This document shows, in pieces, positions 1 through 7,870 of a stretch of 64,000 nt of DNA (its first letter is position 1; the number at the start of each line of letters is the position of its first letter). The position numbers and the translations under genes are program-made. Under the pieces are notes generated by a model, which made no database searches, had not been told where the DNA came from, and saw only the letters and a list, made by a program, of their open reading frames with translations. The stretch is from Palsa-504 sp963839095 (GTDB lineage Bacteria > Actinomycetota > Actinomycetes > Streptosporangiales > Streptosporangiaceae): contig CAWIUF010000018.1 of NCBI GenBank assembly GCA_963839095.1, positions 62,001 to 126,000 on the forward strand, in the 5' to 3' direction.

Positions 1-1
1 G

Positions 2-400
2 GCCGACGGGACGGTGCTGTGGATGACCGGGCCCGCCACCGTCCGCGACTACGTGGTCCCGGCCATCACGGCCGCGGCCAGCGCCGCGGGACGGCCCAGC
101 CCCAGGGTCGTGTGCAGCCTGCCTATCTGCGTGACCAGTGACCCGGACGCCGCCCGGGCCAGCGCGGAGAAAGAACTCGCCATCTACGCGCAGCTCCCGT
201 CCTACCGCGCCATGCTGGACAAGGAAGGCGCGGCAGGCCCCGGCGACGTGGCCATCGCCGGAGACGAGGACGCGGTCGCGGCCCAGATCCAGGCGCTCGC
301 GGACGCGGGGGTCACCGACTTCGTCGCCGTCGAGATCGGCCGGGCCGAGGACCGGGAAAGGACCCGCAGCCTGCTGAAGGCCGTTATCGCCGCAAGCTAG
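2..400 (+). CDS. LLM-class F420-dependent oxidoreductase, C-terminal part
   Basis: This is the 3' end of a gene that begins before the window; the frame is open from base 2 to the stop at 398-400. The visible 132 residues end in a segment typical of the luciferase-like monooxygenase (LLM) TIM barrel: a strand with GPATVRDYVVPAI, the segment RVVCSLPICVT, and a C-terminal helix pair including DAGVTDFVAVEIG. Such enzymes in actinomycetes usually take hydride from F420H2 or FMNH2. A second LLM gene lies at 1096-1998, so this corner may be a small LLM cluster controlled by the TetR gene that converges on it (stop codons overlap by a few bases). The substrate cannot be inferred, and family membership rests on the C-terminal third only. 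Confidence 0.75.
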   Translation, partial: ADGTVLWMTGPATVRDYVVPAITAAASAAGRPSPRVVCSLPICVTSDPDAARASAEKELAIYAQLPSYRAMLDKEGAAGPGDVAIAGDEDAVAAQIQALADAGVTDFVAVEIGRAEDRERTRSLLKAVIAAS

Positions 401-1005
401 TCCTTACGCAGCCCGGCGATGAGCAGCGCGACCATGCGGCGCGCGTCGTAGCGCGGGTCGCCGTTGACGCCGGCGCATAGGTTGCCGACGCCGTACAGGA
501 GCCCGAAGGCCTCCACGTCCGGGCGGATCTCGCCGGCGTCGACCGCGGCGTCGAGCAGCTGAGCGCACACCGGCACCAGGCGGTCCAGGAAGTAGGCGTG
601 CAGCGTCTTGAAGCCGGCCTGGTCGGACCGCAGCGCCGCGGCGAGTCCGTGCTTGGTGACCAGGAAGTCGACGAACAGCTCGATCCACCGGGTCAGCGCC
701 GCGTGCGGCGTGCTGCTGCTGGCCAGCAGGGCCGGCCCGGCTTCGGCGCAGGCGTCGACCTGGTGCCGGTAGACGGCGATGATCAGGTCGGCCCGGGTCG
801 GGAAGTGACGGTAGATCGTGCCCATCCCGACCCCGGCCCGGGCCGCGATGTCGCGGACCGGCGCGTCCACGCCGGACGTGACGAACACGGCGGCGGCGGC
901 CTCGAGCAGGGTCTGCTCGTTGCGCCGGGCGTCGGCGCGTTTCCGCGGAGACGCCAGCCCTGCCCGCCCGTCGGCACCGGCCACCGGGATCGCTCCCTTC
1001 TTCAC
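397..1005 (-). CDS. TetR/AcrR-family transcriptional regulator
   Basis: A 202-residue protein with a classic TetR N-terminal DNA-binding domain at about residues 28-75: helix-turn-helix core VRDIAARAGVGMGTIYRHFPTRADL, in which the GMGTIYRHF stretch is diagnostic. The C-terminal half is a helical ligand-binding and dimerisation domain of no recognisable specificity. The start is a GTG at 1005, preceded by an ordinary actinobacterial leader; a slightly later start near the KRADARRNEQ segment is possible. It is divergent from the LLM oxidoreductase at 1096, and the 90-bp intergenic space contains two palindromic sites (1034-1072). It is therefore probably an autoregulated repressor of that oxidoreductase. 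Confidence 0.9.
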   Translation of the reverse strand: MKKGAIPVAGADGRAGLASPRKRADARRNEQTLLEAAAAVFVTSGVDAPVRDIAARAGVGMGTIYRHFPTRADLIIAVYRHQVDACAEAGPALLASSSTPHAALTRWIELFVDFLVTKHGLAAALRSDQAGFKTLHAYFLDRLVPVCAQLLDAAVDAGEIRPDVEAFGLLYGVGNLCAGVNGDPRYDARRMVALLIAGLRKD

Positions 1006-1033
1006 TCAGGCTTCCTCGCTCAGGTTTGACAAC

Positions 1034-1072
1034 CGGAACAGTGCTCCGTATGTTGAGCGGAGCAGCGTTCCG
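1034..1072. promoter_or_regulatory. Paired palindromic operator between tetR and LLM gene
   Basis: Two 15-bp pseudo-palindromes, CGGAACAGTGCTCCG at 1034-1048 and CGGAGCAGCGTTCCG at 1058-1072, are themselves inverted copies of each other (12 of 14 core positions pair, 10-bp spacer). GGAAC/GTTCC half-sites are common in TetR-family operators. The location, between divergent start codons, fits an autoregulatory TetR site. Confidence 0.6.
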
Positions 1073-1095
1073 CTTGTCATGATAGGGGAAACATC

Positions 1096-1998
1096 ATGCC
1101 GCACCGCACCTTGGGTCGCACTAACGTGCAGATCAGCGAGCCGAGTTTCGGGATCGCGACGGCCCCGCAGCAGGTCAGTTATGACGACGTGCTGCGGGTC
1201 TGGCGGGAGGCGGACACGATCCCGCAGTTCGAGCACGCGTGGCTGTTCGACCACCTCTTGCCGATCGGCGGGGACCCGGACGGGCCGATCTTCGAAGGCT
1301 GGACCCTGCTGTCGGCCCTGGCCGCGCAGACCAGGCGGCTGCGCCTCGGGCTGCTCGTGACCAGCAACCGCTTCCGGCCGCCCGCGATGCTGGCCAAGAT
1401 CGCCACCACGGTCGACATCGTCTCCGGCGGACGGCTCGACTTCGGCATCGGCGCCGGCTCACGCCCGAGCGTTCCCTGGGCCCGGCGCGAGTACGAGGCC
1501 CACGGCCTGCCTTATAACGACTTCACTCACTCGGTCGGGGACCTGGCCGAAGCATGCACGGTCATCCGGCGGCTGTGGACCGAGGACAAGCCGTTCGACT
1601 TCGACGGCAGCTACGTCCACCTCACCGGGGCGTTCGGCAACCCCAAGCCCGTCCAGCGGCCGCATCCGCCGATCCTGATCGGCGGACGTGCCACCGCGAC
1701 GCTGCGGGTGGTCGCCGAGCACGCCGACGTGTGGAACATCCCCGGCGGCGACATCGAGGACGTCATCGCCCGCAGCGCTCTCCTGGACCGCCTGTGCGCC
1801 GAGATCGGACGCGACCCCGCCTCGATCACCCGCTCCATCCACCTGCCGGTCTCCTACGACCACCCCGGTACCACCCGGGACGCGATCGCCGAGGCGACCG
1901 GCGCCGGCTTCGGGCACATCGTCCTGGGACTGCCTGCCCCGTATCCCCAGAACGTCGCCCGCTGGGTCGCCGACGAGATCATCGGCCAGCCGGCCTAG
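1096..1998 (+). CDS. LLM-class F420-dependent oxidoreductase
   Basis: A 300-residue luciferase-like (LLM) flavin/F420 enzyme. Visible family blocks are EHAWLFDHLLPIGG (about residues 46-59), LGLLVTSNRFRPPAMLAK (cofactor-side loop), the GGRLDFGIGAG signature near residue 118, and PHPPILIGG towards the C-terminus. The start ATG has GGGGAA a few bases upstream. An oddity is that the first 18 residues (HRTLGRT...SEPSFG) look like the N-terminus of an aldo/keto reductase rather than an LLM protein; clear LLM homology begins at FGIATAPQQV. It is divergent from the TetR gene and probably regulated by it. It overlaps the end of the convergent S51 gene by 4 bp. Substrate unknown. Confidence 0.85.
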   Translation: MPHRTLGRTNVQISEPSFGIATAPQQVSYDDVLRVWREADTIPQFEHAWLFDHLLPIGGDPDGPIFEGWTLLSALAAQTRRLRLGLLVTSNRFRPPAMLAKIATTVDIVSGGRLDFGIGAGSRPSVPWARREYEAHGLPYNDFTHSVGDLAEACTVIRRLWTEDKPFDFDGSYVHLTGAFGNPKPVQRPHPPILIGGRATATLRVVAEHADVWNIPGGDIEDVIARSALLDRLCAEIGRDPASITRSIHLPVSYDHPGTTRDAIAEATGAGFGHIVLGLPAPYPQNVARWVADEIIGQPA

Positions 1999-2738
1999 GC
2001 CTTGACGGTGGCCCCGGCCGGGAACGGCCGGCGCGACCCGTCGCCGTCCAGGATCCAGGCCTGCTGGCGGCCGTGCACCTGCCACTGGCGGCCATGGCCG
2101 GACAGGTCGACGATCGCGGTGTCCTCGTCGATCCCGAGCACCGTCGTCTCCGGCGGCGCGCCCGCCGCGGCCCGCGCGACCAGGTCCGGCGCCCAGGAGG
2201 TCATCGTGTCGAAGTGCGGCAGGACGCGCAGGTGCGGCAGCACGCCGAGACCGGGTTCCGGCTCGCTGGCCGGGTCACGGACCGCGGGCACCCAGTCGGT
2301 GAGCGCGATCGCTCCCGCCGAGCACCCGGCCAGCGCCGCCCCGGCCCGCCAGGCCGCCTCGATGGCGGCCCACACCCGCGTCCCGCGCAGGGTCCGGGCC
2401 AGGAACAGCGGGCTGCCGCCGGACAGGTAGATCAGGCCGGCCCCGGCGATCAGGGCCGCCAGGTCCGGCGAGCCGGCTTCGTCGCGGTCCCTGACCACCA
2501 CCGGCACCGGCTCCACGCCGAGGCGTTCGGCCTGCGCCACGCCCAGGTCGATCCAGTACTGCAGGCGCCGTTTTCCCTCGGGCGCGGCTGCCGTCGGGAT
2601 CTGCACGTAACGAGGCGGGCGGCCCTCGATCAGCGCGCCCTCGACGTCCGCCATGACCGACAGGTACTCACCGCTGCCCACCAGCGCCAGGGGCCCCGGG
2701 CCCGGTCCCTGTGCCTGCCCCGATCCCTGCGCCTGCAT
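1995..2738 (-). CDS. Peptidase S51 / type 1 glutamine amidotransferase-like protein
   Basis: A 247-residue cytoplasmic protein of the S51 (dipeptidase E / cyanophycinase-like) alpha/beta fold. The segment LIYLSGGSPLFLARTL and the nucleophile elbow AGCSAGAIAL (Ser in GCSAGA) are the family hallmarks; PHLRVLPHFD supplies a conserved His region. No signal peptide is seen, so cytosolic peptide hydrolysis is more likely than secreted cyanophycinase. The N-terminus (QAQGSGQAQGPGPGP) is low-complexity, and the DNA encoding it has been tandemly duplicated across the start codon (2722-2799). The upstream copy opens a nine-codon mini-ORF that stops before the true start. The gene stands alone and converges on the LLM gene. 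Confidence 0.8.
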   Translation of the reverse strand: MQAQGSGQAQGPGPGPLALVGSGEYLSVMADVEGALIEGRPPRYVQIPTAAAPEGKRRLQYWIDLGVAQAERLGVEPVPVVVRDRDEAGSPDLAALIAGAGLIYLSGGSPLFLARTLRGTRVWAAIEAAWRAGAALAGCSAGAIALTDWVPAVRDPASEPEPGLGVLPHLRVLPHFDTMTSWAPDLVARAAAGAPPETTVLGIDEDTAIVDLSGHGRQWQVHGRQQAWILDGDGSRRPFPAGATVKA

Positions 2739-2799
2739 GGCCTCACGCTAGCGCTCACCTGATCCCTGCGCCTGCATGGCCTCACGCTAGCGCTCGCCG
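2722..2799. repeat. 39-bp tandem duplication covering a start codon
   Basis: Two head-to-tail copies of 39 bp (2722-2760 and 2761-2799, about 37 of 39 identical, first 35 bases identical). The unit contains the S51 gene start codon. On the minus strand the outer copy gives an ATG at 2777 that reads nine codons to TAG. A more degenerate GGTCCCTGTGCCTGC unit lies just inside the gene. Confidence 0.9.
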
Positions 2800-3460
2800 A
2801 GCAGCTCGCGCACCTCAGGTGTCGCGGCCGAACTTCGAGTTCTTGGCATCTCCATAGGTGCTCGTGGCAGGAGGAGGGCTGCGGGGCAGACGCGGCAGCC
2901 GGAACCATCGCAGGCTCCGCTGAGAGGCAGCCGCCCGTGGAGGCAGCCGCTCCGGGCTGTCCGTACCGCACGCCTTCACCCTGGCGGTCGGCGCGGAAGA
3001 GCCACACCCATGCGGCATTACGGTGGTTCTGGCCACCGCAGCGTCACATCGCGGTGGCTTGCCCACGGCCAAGGACCAGGCGACAGGCGAGATATCCGGG
3101 ACTAGCGTGCCCGGCGGGGCTGACGAGAAGACCTAGAGACCCGGCTCGCGACGGCCGCCGCCCTCACCTGAAAAGAGCCGTAACCATCCCACATCGCCTC
3201 CACAGGTGATCCGGCCGCACCCGTGATGACTGTCATGCCACCGCTGATCTCGCACGTGTAGCCGATGGCTGCTGGTGCCGTCCGAACCGTCAAACCTCGG
3301 TTCAGCACAAACAGCTATCTGTGTCACTGTCGCTTCGTTCACGTGGCCAGCTCCCCTCTCGATGCGTCCGAACCGAGGGCAAGGTCAGCCAGCGCGAGAG
3401 GCGTTCCGGGCTGGACGTGACAAGAACCGCCAAACGACGGCTGGCGAGTCTGTGATCCTG
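2800..3460. other. Intergenic stretch with no supportable gene
   Basis: About 660 bp without a convincing coding frame. Open frames exist on both strands, but their products are arginine/proline-rich or lack any recognisable motif, and base composition is more mixed than in neighbouring genes. I saw no tRNA-like cloverleaf and no strong hairpin. A minus-strand fragment ending in TPEVRELLGER and a TAG near 2788 may be the eroded tail of a lost gene, but it is too short to claim. Confidence 0.5.
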
Positions 3461-4003
3461 CTAGTTTCCCCTGGTCAGGAGGGAATGCACTGATTTAAAG
3501 TACGGATGCTTGGCGTCACGTAGCCATTCGAACAGGACCATCTCCGACGTCACGATTTCCGCGCCGTGCTGGCGGGCTCGCTCGATGGCTACCGCCCGGT
3601 CGGCCGGGTCACGCGAGCCGGTGGCGTCCGCCGCCCAGGCCACCCGGCGGCCCGCCGCCAGCAGGTCGAGCACCGTCTGCAGGACGCACACATGAGCCTC
3701 GACGCCAGCCACCACGACCTGCCCGGTTCCGGCGGGCAGCAACTCCGCGAAGCCGGGGTCGCCCGCAGCGGAGAACGCCGTCTTGGCCATGACTTTTTGC
3801 GGGTAGCCGGCCAGCGGCGGCACCGTGGGCCCGAGCCCCTTGGGGTGCTGCTCGGTCGCCAGGACCGGCACGTCCAGCAGCGTCGCCGCCTCCGCGAGCC
3901 GCACGGCCCGGGCCACGACGGCCTCGTGATCGGCGATGACGGGCATCAGCCGCTCCTGCAGGTCGATCAGCAGCAGGGCGGCGCCTTCGGCGGTGAGCAC
4001 CAT
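3461..4003 (-). CDS. Isochorismatase-family hydrolase
   Basis: A 180-residue cysteine hydrolase of the isochorismatase-like fold. The three catalytic positions are visible: Asp in ALLLIDLQ (about residue 14), Lys in VMAKTAFSA (about 72), and the nucleophilic Cys in GVEAHVCVLQT (about 106) after the conserved cis-peptide segment VVVAG. Length fits the stand-alone YcaC-like members, which act on varied amides and ring compounds rather than isochorismate specifically. It is monocistronic with no siderophore genes nearby, so a siderophore role is unlikely. The start ATG at 4003 opens into the space before ssb. Confidence 0.88.
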   Translation of the reverse strand: MVLTAEGAALLLIDLQERLMPVIADHEAVVARAVRLAEAATLLDVPVLATEQHPKGLGPTVPPLAGYPQKVMAKTAFSAAGDPGFAELLPAGTGQVVVAGVEAHVCVLQTVLDLLAAGRRVAWAADATGSRDPADRAVAIERARQHGAEIVTSEMVLFEWLRDAKHPYFKSVHSLLTRGN

Positions 4004-4124
4004 TTTCCCGACGCTACTTCACCTGCGCCTTCGCGGCCAGAAATGTCAGTGGCCGGCAGGAGGATGGGGTTGTCACGAAGAGTCAGTCAGAGTGTGAGAT
4101 TCACAAGGTACGGAGAGCAGAGCG

Positions 4125-4631
4125 ATGGCAGCAGGCGACACCCAGATCACGATCGCGGGCAACCTCGTAGACGACCCGGAACTGCGGTTCACCCCCTCGG
4201 GGCAGCCGGTCGCGAAGTTCCGGGTGGCGTCCACCCCCCGGTTCCTCGACAAGAACACGAACGAGTGGAAGGACGGCGACAGCCTGTTCCTGACCTGCAA
4301 CGTGTGGCGGCAGGCGGCGGAGAACGTAGCCGAGTCGCTGACCCGCGGGACGCGGGTGATCGTGTCCGGCCGGCTGCGGCAGCGGTCGTACGAGACCAAG
4401 GAAGGCGAGAAGCGGACCGTGTACGAGGTCGAGGTCGACGACGTCGGCCCGTCCCTGCGGAACGCCTCCGCCAAGGTCAACCGGATCGCCAGGAACGGCT
4501 CGGGCGGTTCGGGCGGGGGCGGCGGGCGGCCCTCCGGCGGTCAGGGATCCCAGGGAGGCGGCGGGGGCGGCGACACCGACCCGTGGGCGTCCGACGGCGG
4601 CGGCAGCTTCAGCGACGAGCCGCCCTTCTAA
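4125..4631 (+). CDS. ssb: Single-stranded DNA-binding protein
   Basis: A 168-residue SSB. The N-terminal OB fold (residues 1-110) begins with ITIAGNLVDDPELRFTPSG and contains LTCNVWRQAAENVAESL. A glycine-rich disordered linker (about 125-160) follows, and the acidic tip SFSDEPPF resembles the DDDIPF-type tail that recruits partner proteins. It binds ssDNA as a tetramer during replication and repair. The gene is free-standing, not in the rpsF-ssb-rpsR context, so it may be the second (SsbB-like) paralogue that many actinomycetes carry; that is inference. A purine-rich GGAGAGCAG lies upstream of the ATG. Confidence 0.93.
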   Translation: MAAGDTQITIAGNLVDDPELRFTPSGQPVAKFRVASTPRFLDKNTNEWKDGDSLFLTCNVWRQAAENVAESLTRGTRVIVSGRLRQRSYETKEGEKRTVYEVEVDDVGPSLRNASAKVNRIARNGSGGSGGGGGRPSGGQGSQGGGGGGDTDPWASDGGGSFSDEPPF

Positions 4632-4645
4632 GAGCCTGGCCGGAT

Positions 4646-6202
4646 CTAGGAGTCGCCGTACCGGGCGCGCAGTTCGTGCTTGAGGACCTTGCCCGAGGCG
4701 TTGCGGGGTAGTTCGCCCAGGACGACGAGGCCGGTCGGCTTCTTATAGGAGGCCAACCTGCTCGCCGTCCAGCCGGTGAGGTCCTCGAGAGTGGGCGGCG
4801 CGGCCGGGTCGGCCGGGACGACGATCGCGATCGGGGTCTCGCCCCACTTCTCGTGCCGGGTTCCGATCACCGCGACATCGGCGACCGCCGGGTGGCCGGA
4901 CAGGACGTTCTCGACCTCGGCGCAGTAGATGTTCTCCCCGCCGGAGATGATCATGTCCTTCTTCCGGTCGACGACGTACAGGAAGCCCTCGTCGTCCTCC
5001 CGGACCAGGTCGCCGGAGTGGAACCAGCCGCCGGCGAACGCCTCCTCGGTGGCCGCCGGGTTGTTCCAGTAGCCCGCCATCAGGCTGGGCCCGCGGTAGA
5101 CGATCTCGCCGACCTCGCCTCGCGGCACGTCGTTCATCCATTCGTCGACCACCCGCGCGGCGATGGTCGGGATCGGCTTGCCCACCGAGCCGATCTTGCG
5201 GACCGCGTCGGCGCTGGGCAGCGCCGTCGTCACCGGTGACATCTCGGTCTGGCCGAACACCGAGACGATCTCCGCCGCCGGGAACGTCGTGGCCATGGTC
5301 TCCAGCAGCGGCACCGTGGCCGGCGCCGCACCCCAGGAGATGGTGCGCAGCGACCGGGTGCGGCGGGTGGCATCGGGGTGGGCGCACAGCACCTGCCACT
5401 GGGCCGGCACCAGGAACAGCGAGGTGACGCCCTCGGCCTCGATGACGTCGAGCGTGGTCTGCGCGTCGAACGGCGCGGTGGGCATGATCACCGACGTGGT
5501 GCCGAGCATCAGCGCCGGCACCAGGCCCCCGATGCCGGCGATGTGGAACAGCGGCACGTTGACCAGCCCCACGTTGCCGTCGTCGTGCAGCCGCGAGGTG
5601 CGGATCCCGGTGATGGCCTGCATGAGCAGGTTCAGGTGGGTGAGCATGGCGCCCTTGGGCCGGCCCGTGGTACCCGAGGTGTACATGATCAGGGCGACGT
5701 CGCGCTCATCGATCGCGGCCTCGCCCTCGTCCTCTCCTGGCTGTGCCTCCTCGAGCAGAGCCTCGTAGGATCCGTCGACTCCGGTCGTAAGGACGGGCGC
5801 TGCCGCCTGGGCCGTCTCGCCGACCGCCGCCGCGGCGAGCGGGGCGAGCAGCGGGTCGGTGACGACGAGCGAGGCGCCGCTGTCCTGCAGGATGTAGGCG
5901 GCCTCGGCCGGGGCCAGGCGGAAGTTGACCGGGACGGCGATGGCCCCGATGGCGTTGGCGGCGAGCACCGACTCGACGAACTCGGGCCGGTTCGTCATCA
6001 GGACCGCGACCCGGTCACCCCGGCCGACGCCCTGCCTGGCGAACGCGGCCGCCGCCCGGCGTACCCGGTCGTGCAGCCGCGCCCAGGTGATCGACTCGCC
6101 CTCGTACCGGATCGCGACCGAATCCGGGCGGGCAAAGGCATGCCGGGCGACGTGGTCGGCCCAGTGCGCGCCGCTCAAGGGCAGCCGGGACGGGTGCATC
6201 AT
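4646..6202 (-). CDS. AMP-binding acyl-CoA synthetase / ligase
   Basis: An adenylate-forming enzyme of about 518 residues (ANL superfamily) that activates a carboxylic acid with ATP and transfers it to CoA. Visible motifs are the P-loop-like YTSGTTGRPKGAMLTH, the aromatic/aryl segment VFGQTEMSP, YRGPSLMAGYW, the hinge GWFHSGDLV, VDRKKDMIISGGENIY, and the C-terminal catalytic Lys in NASGKVLKHELR. The frame is open further upstream, but the start is placed at the ATG-ATG pair at 6199/6202 because AGAGGAGG lies just before it; an ATG at 6220 overlapping the preceding stop (ATGA) is the alternative. It probably shares an operon with the small upstream gene. Long- or medium-chain fatty acid is the likely substrate class, unproven. 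Confidence 0.9.
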   Translation of the reverse strand: MMHPSRLPLSGAHWADHVARHAFARPDSVAIRYEGESITWARLHDRVRRAAAAFARQGVGRGDRVAVLMTNRPEFVESVLAANAIGAIAVPVNFRLAPAEAAYILQDSGASLVVTDPLLAPLAAAAVGETAQAAAPVLTTGVDGSYEALLEEAQPGEDEGEAAIDERDVALIMYTSGTTGRPKGAMLTHLNLLMQAITGIRTSRLHDDGNVGLVNVPLFHIAGIGGLVPALMLGTTSVIMPTAPFDAQTTLDVIEAEGVTSLFLVPAQWQVLCAHPDATRRTRSLRTISWGAAPATVPLLETMATTFPAAEIVSVFGQTEMSPVTTALPSADAVRKIGSVGKPIPTIAARVVDEWMNDVPRGEVGEIVYRGPSLMAGYWNNPAATEEAFAGGWFHSGDLVREDDEGFLYVVDRKKDMIISGGENIYCAEVENVLSGHPAVADVAVIGTRHEKWGETPIAIVVPADPAAPPTLEDLTGWTASRLASYKKPTGLVVLGELPRNASGKVLKHELRARYGDS

Positions 6203-6216
6203 GGTCCTCCTCTGGC

Positions 6217-6573
6217 TCATAGTGAAGCACGCGGACCACCGGAGAACGGAGGCTGCCGGGCGTTCGCCGAGCGGCGGCGCCCTTCCTCGATCCAGGCCGG
6301 GATGGCGGCCGGGTCCGCCCCGGCCTGGCGGCAGAGCCACGCGGCGCACAGGGCCAGCGGCTCTTCCAGTTCGCCCTCCGACGTCCCCTCGAAGATCCCG
6401 GCCACCTCGGCCAGCAAGTCAGCCCGGCCGCCCGCCAGCGCGCGCAGCCCGGCCAGCGCGGCCGCTTCCTCCTCCGCGCTGAGCCGCCGCCACCGTGCGT
6501 GAAACCGTGCCTCGCCGGCCAGTTGCGCCACCAGGATCCGGTCAGCCTCTACCCCAAGTCCCCGATCACTCAT
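6217..6573 (-). CDS. Hypothetical protein, about 118 residues
   Basis: I do not recognise a family. The ATG at 6573 (MSDRGLGVEADRIL) begins a mostly helical, Ala/Glu-rich protein with a run of predicted helices (LSAEEEAAALAGLRALAGG; RADLLAEVAGIFEGTS; PLALCAAWLCRQAG) and ends near PPFSGGP. There is no signal peptide or membrane segment. The stop overlaps or abuts the acyl-CoA ligase start, so the two are probably co-transcribed. The open frame continues upstream to 6780, but that part has a different, Arg/Gly-rich composition and covers the GMC remnant in another frame, so I exclude it. Confidence 0.55.
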   Translation of the reverse strand: MSDRGLGVEADRILVAQLAGEARFHARWRRLSAEEEAAALAGLRALAGGRADLLAEVAGIFEGTSEGELEEPLALCAAWLCRQAGADPAAIPAWIEEGRRRSANARQPPFSGGPRASL

Positions 6574-6664
6574 CCGAATAGTGTGGCTGACCAGCGGCGA
6601 TATAGCCAGTAGCATCGGACCCGCCGAGACCCCGGCCCCGCGGGTTCGGCAGCGGGCCTCGGCC

Positions 6665-6746
6665 TGGCTGGCCGGCCCGCCAGCACGCAGCCGGCCGTGC
6701 CCGCTCCCACCACGATGTAGTTGTAGGCCTCCACGGCCCCCATCAT
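6665..6746 (-). pseudogene. Remnant of a GMC oxidoreductase N-terminus
   Basis: Read from the ATG at 6746, about 25 codons encode an FAD-binding start AYNYIVVGAGTAGCVLAGR. This is nearly the consensus N-terminus of GMC oxidoreductases such as choline dehydrogenase or MftG (Rossmann motif GxGxxG). Homology stops after the glycine motif; the frame runs on in unrelated sequence to a stop at about 6570. No other GMC piece is visible nearby. It looks like the stub of a deleted gene. Confidence 0.7.
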
Positions 6747-6820
6747 CTCGCCTGCCCGGTGAACTTGGAGTTACCATCAAGTAACCCCATCGCTCGCATG
6801 GGTTGATTGCGGAGGCAGAT

Positions 6821-7870
6821 GTGCCTGCTGTGGTCTTTGCGCCCGATCGGACGGCGCAGCGCTACCGGCCGGGCTCCCGGCCCGCGAACCCCCGGATCGG
6901 GCTCGTGCTCGGCGCGGGCGGCGTGCTCGGCGCGGCCTGGATGACCGGAGCGCTGGTCCGGCTGCAGGAGCGGCTGCCGGGACCGGTCGCCGAGGTGGAC
7001 CTCATCGTCGGCACGAGCGCGGGCAGCGTGCTGGCCGCCGCGCTGCGCTGCCGGGCCTCGCTGGCCGAGATCACCGCCTGGCAGCACGGGAACGTCACCG
7101 GGAAGCTGAGCGAGTCGGCCGCGCTCGCGGCCCAGGAAGGGCCGCTGCCGCCGCTGCCGTACCCCCGGCCGGGCTCGCTGCCGCTGGCGTACGCGGCGCT
7201 GACCCTGCAGGTGCCGCCGTGGGTGGGCGCCAGCGGCTGGCTGCCGCACGGCCGGGGCCAGCACACGGCCCTGCGCTCTTTGGTCGGCGACCTGCACGAG
7301 CGCTACCAGCACGGCCACGGGCACGCGGCCGGGCGGGCCGCCGCGTCGCCCTGGGTAGACGGCCGCACCTGGATCGCGGCCATGGATTACGACACCGGGC
7401 GCCGGGTGCTGTTCGGCCAGCCGGGCGCGCCGCCCGCGGCGCTGACCGACGCCGTGGTCGCTTCCTGCTCGATCCCCGGCTGGTATACACCGGCGGTGAT
7501 CGGCGGCCGCCGCTACGTGGACGGCGGTATCCGCTCCGCCACCTCGCTCGGCGTGCTGCGCGGAACCGACGTGGACGAGGTCTACGTCCTCGCCCCGATG
7601 GCCAGCACCGAGCCCGACCGCCCGCTCCGGCCCGACCTGCGGATCGAGCGCCGGTTCCGGCAGCTGCTCACCCGGGCCCTGGTCCGCCAGGCGAAGATGC
7701 TCCGCGCGGAGGGCAAGCGCGTCACGATCATGACACCGGGCCCCAGCGACCTGGCCGTGATGGGCGCCAACCTGATGGACGGCAGCCGTCGGCAGGCCGT
7801 GCTCGACCAGTCGCTGCGCACCTCGGCCGGCGCGCTGGCCAGCCTCGGCCTACAGTCCCAGGTCGCCTAG
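6821..7870 (+). CDS. Patatin-like phospholipase
   Basis: A 349-residue patatin-fold lipid acyl hydrolase. The oxyanion loop LVLGAGGVLGAAWMTGAL and nucleophile elbow VGTSAGSVLAA (Ser of GxSxG) lie in the first 70 residues; the partner Asp of the Ser-Asp dyad is in YVDGGIRSATSLGVL. There is no N-terminal signal, so action on cytoplasmic or inner-leaflet lipid is likely. I place the start at GTG 6821 because GGAGG sits five bases upstream; a TTG at 6803 is the longer alternative. A moderately hydrophobic stretch in mid-protein (PLAYAALTLQVPPWV) could aid membrane contact. The tail overlaps the convergent rhomboid gene by about 20 bp. Confidence 0.87.
   Translation: MPAVVFAPDRTAQRYRPGSRPANPRIGLVLGAGGVLGAAWMTGALVRLQERLPGPVAEVDLIVGTSAGSVLAAALRCRASLAEITAWQHGNVTGKLSESAALAAQEGPLPPLPYPRPGSLPLAYAALTLQVPPWVGASGWLPHGRGQHTALRSLVGDLHERYQHGHGHAAGRAAASPWVDGRTWIAAMDYDTGRRVLFGQPGAPPAALTDAVVASCSIPGWYTPAVIGGRRYVDGGIRSATSLGVLRGTDVDEVYVLAPMASTEPDRPLRPDLRIERRFRQLLTRALVRQAKMLRAEGKRVTIMTPGPSDLAVMGANLMDGSRRQAVLDQSLRTSAGALASLGLQSQVA

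Noticed and set aside
2630..3308. Several overlapping open frames in the gap after the S51 gene
   Set aside because: Products are Arg/Pro/Ser-rich, overlap each other on both strands, show no domain motif and have no ribosome binding sites.
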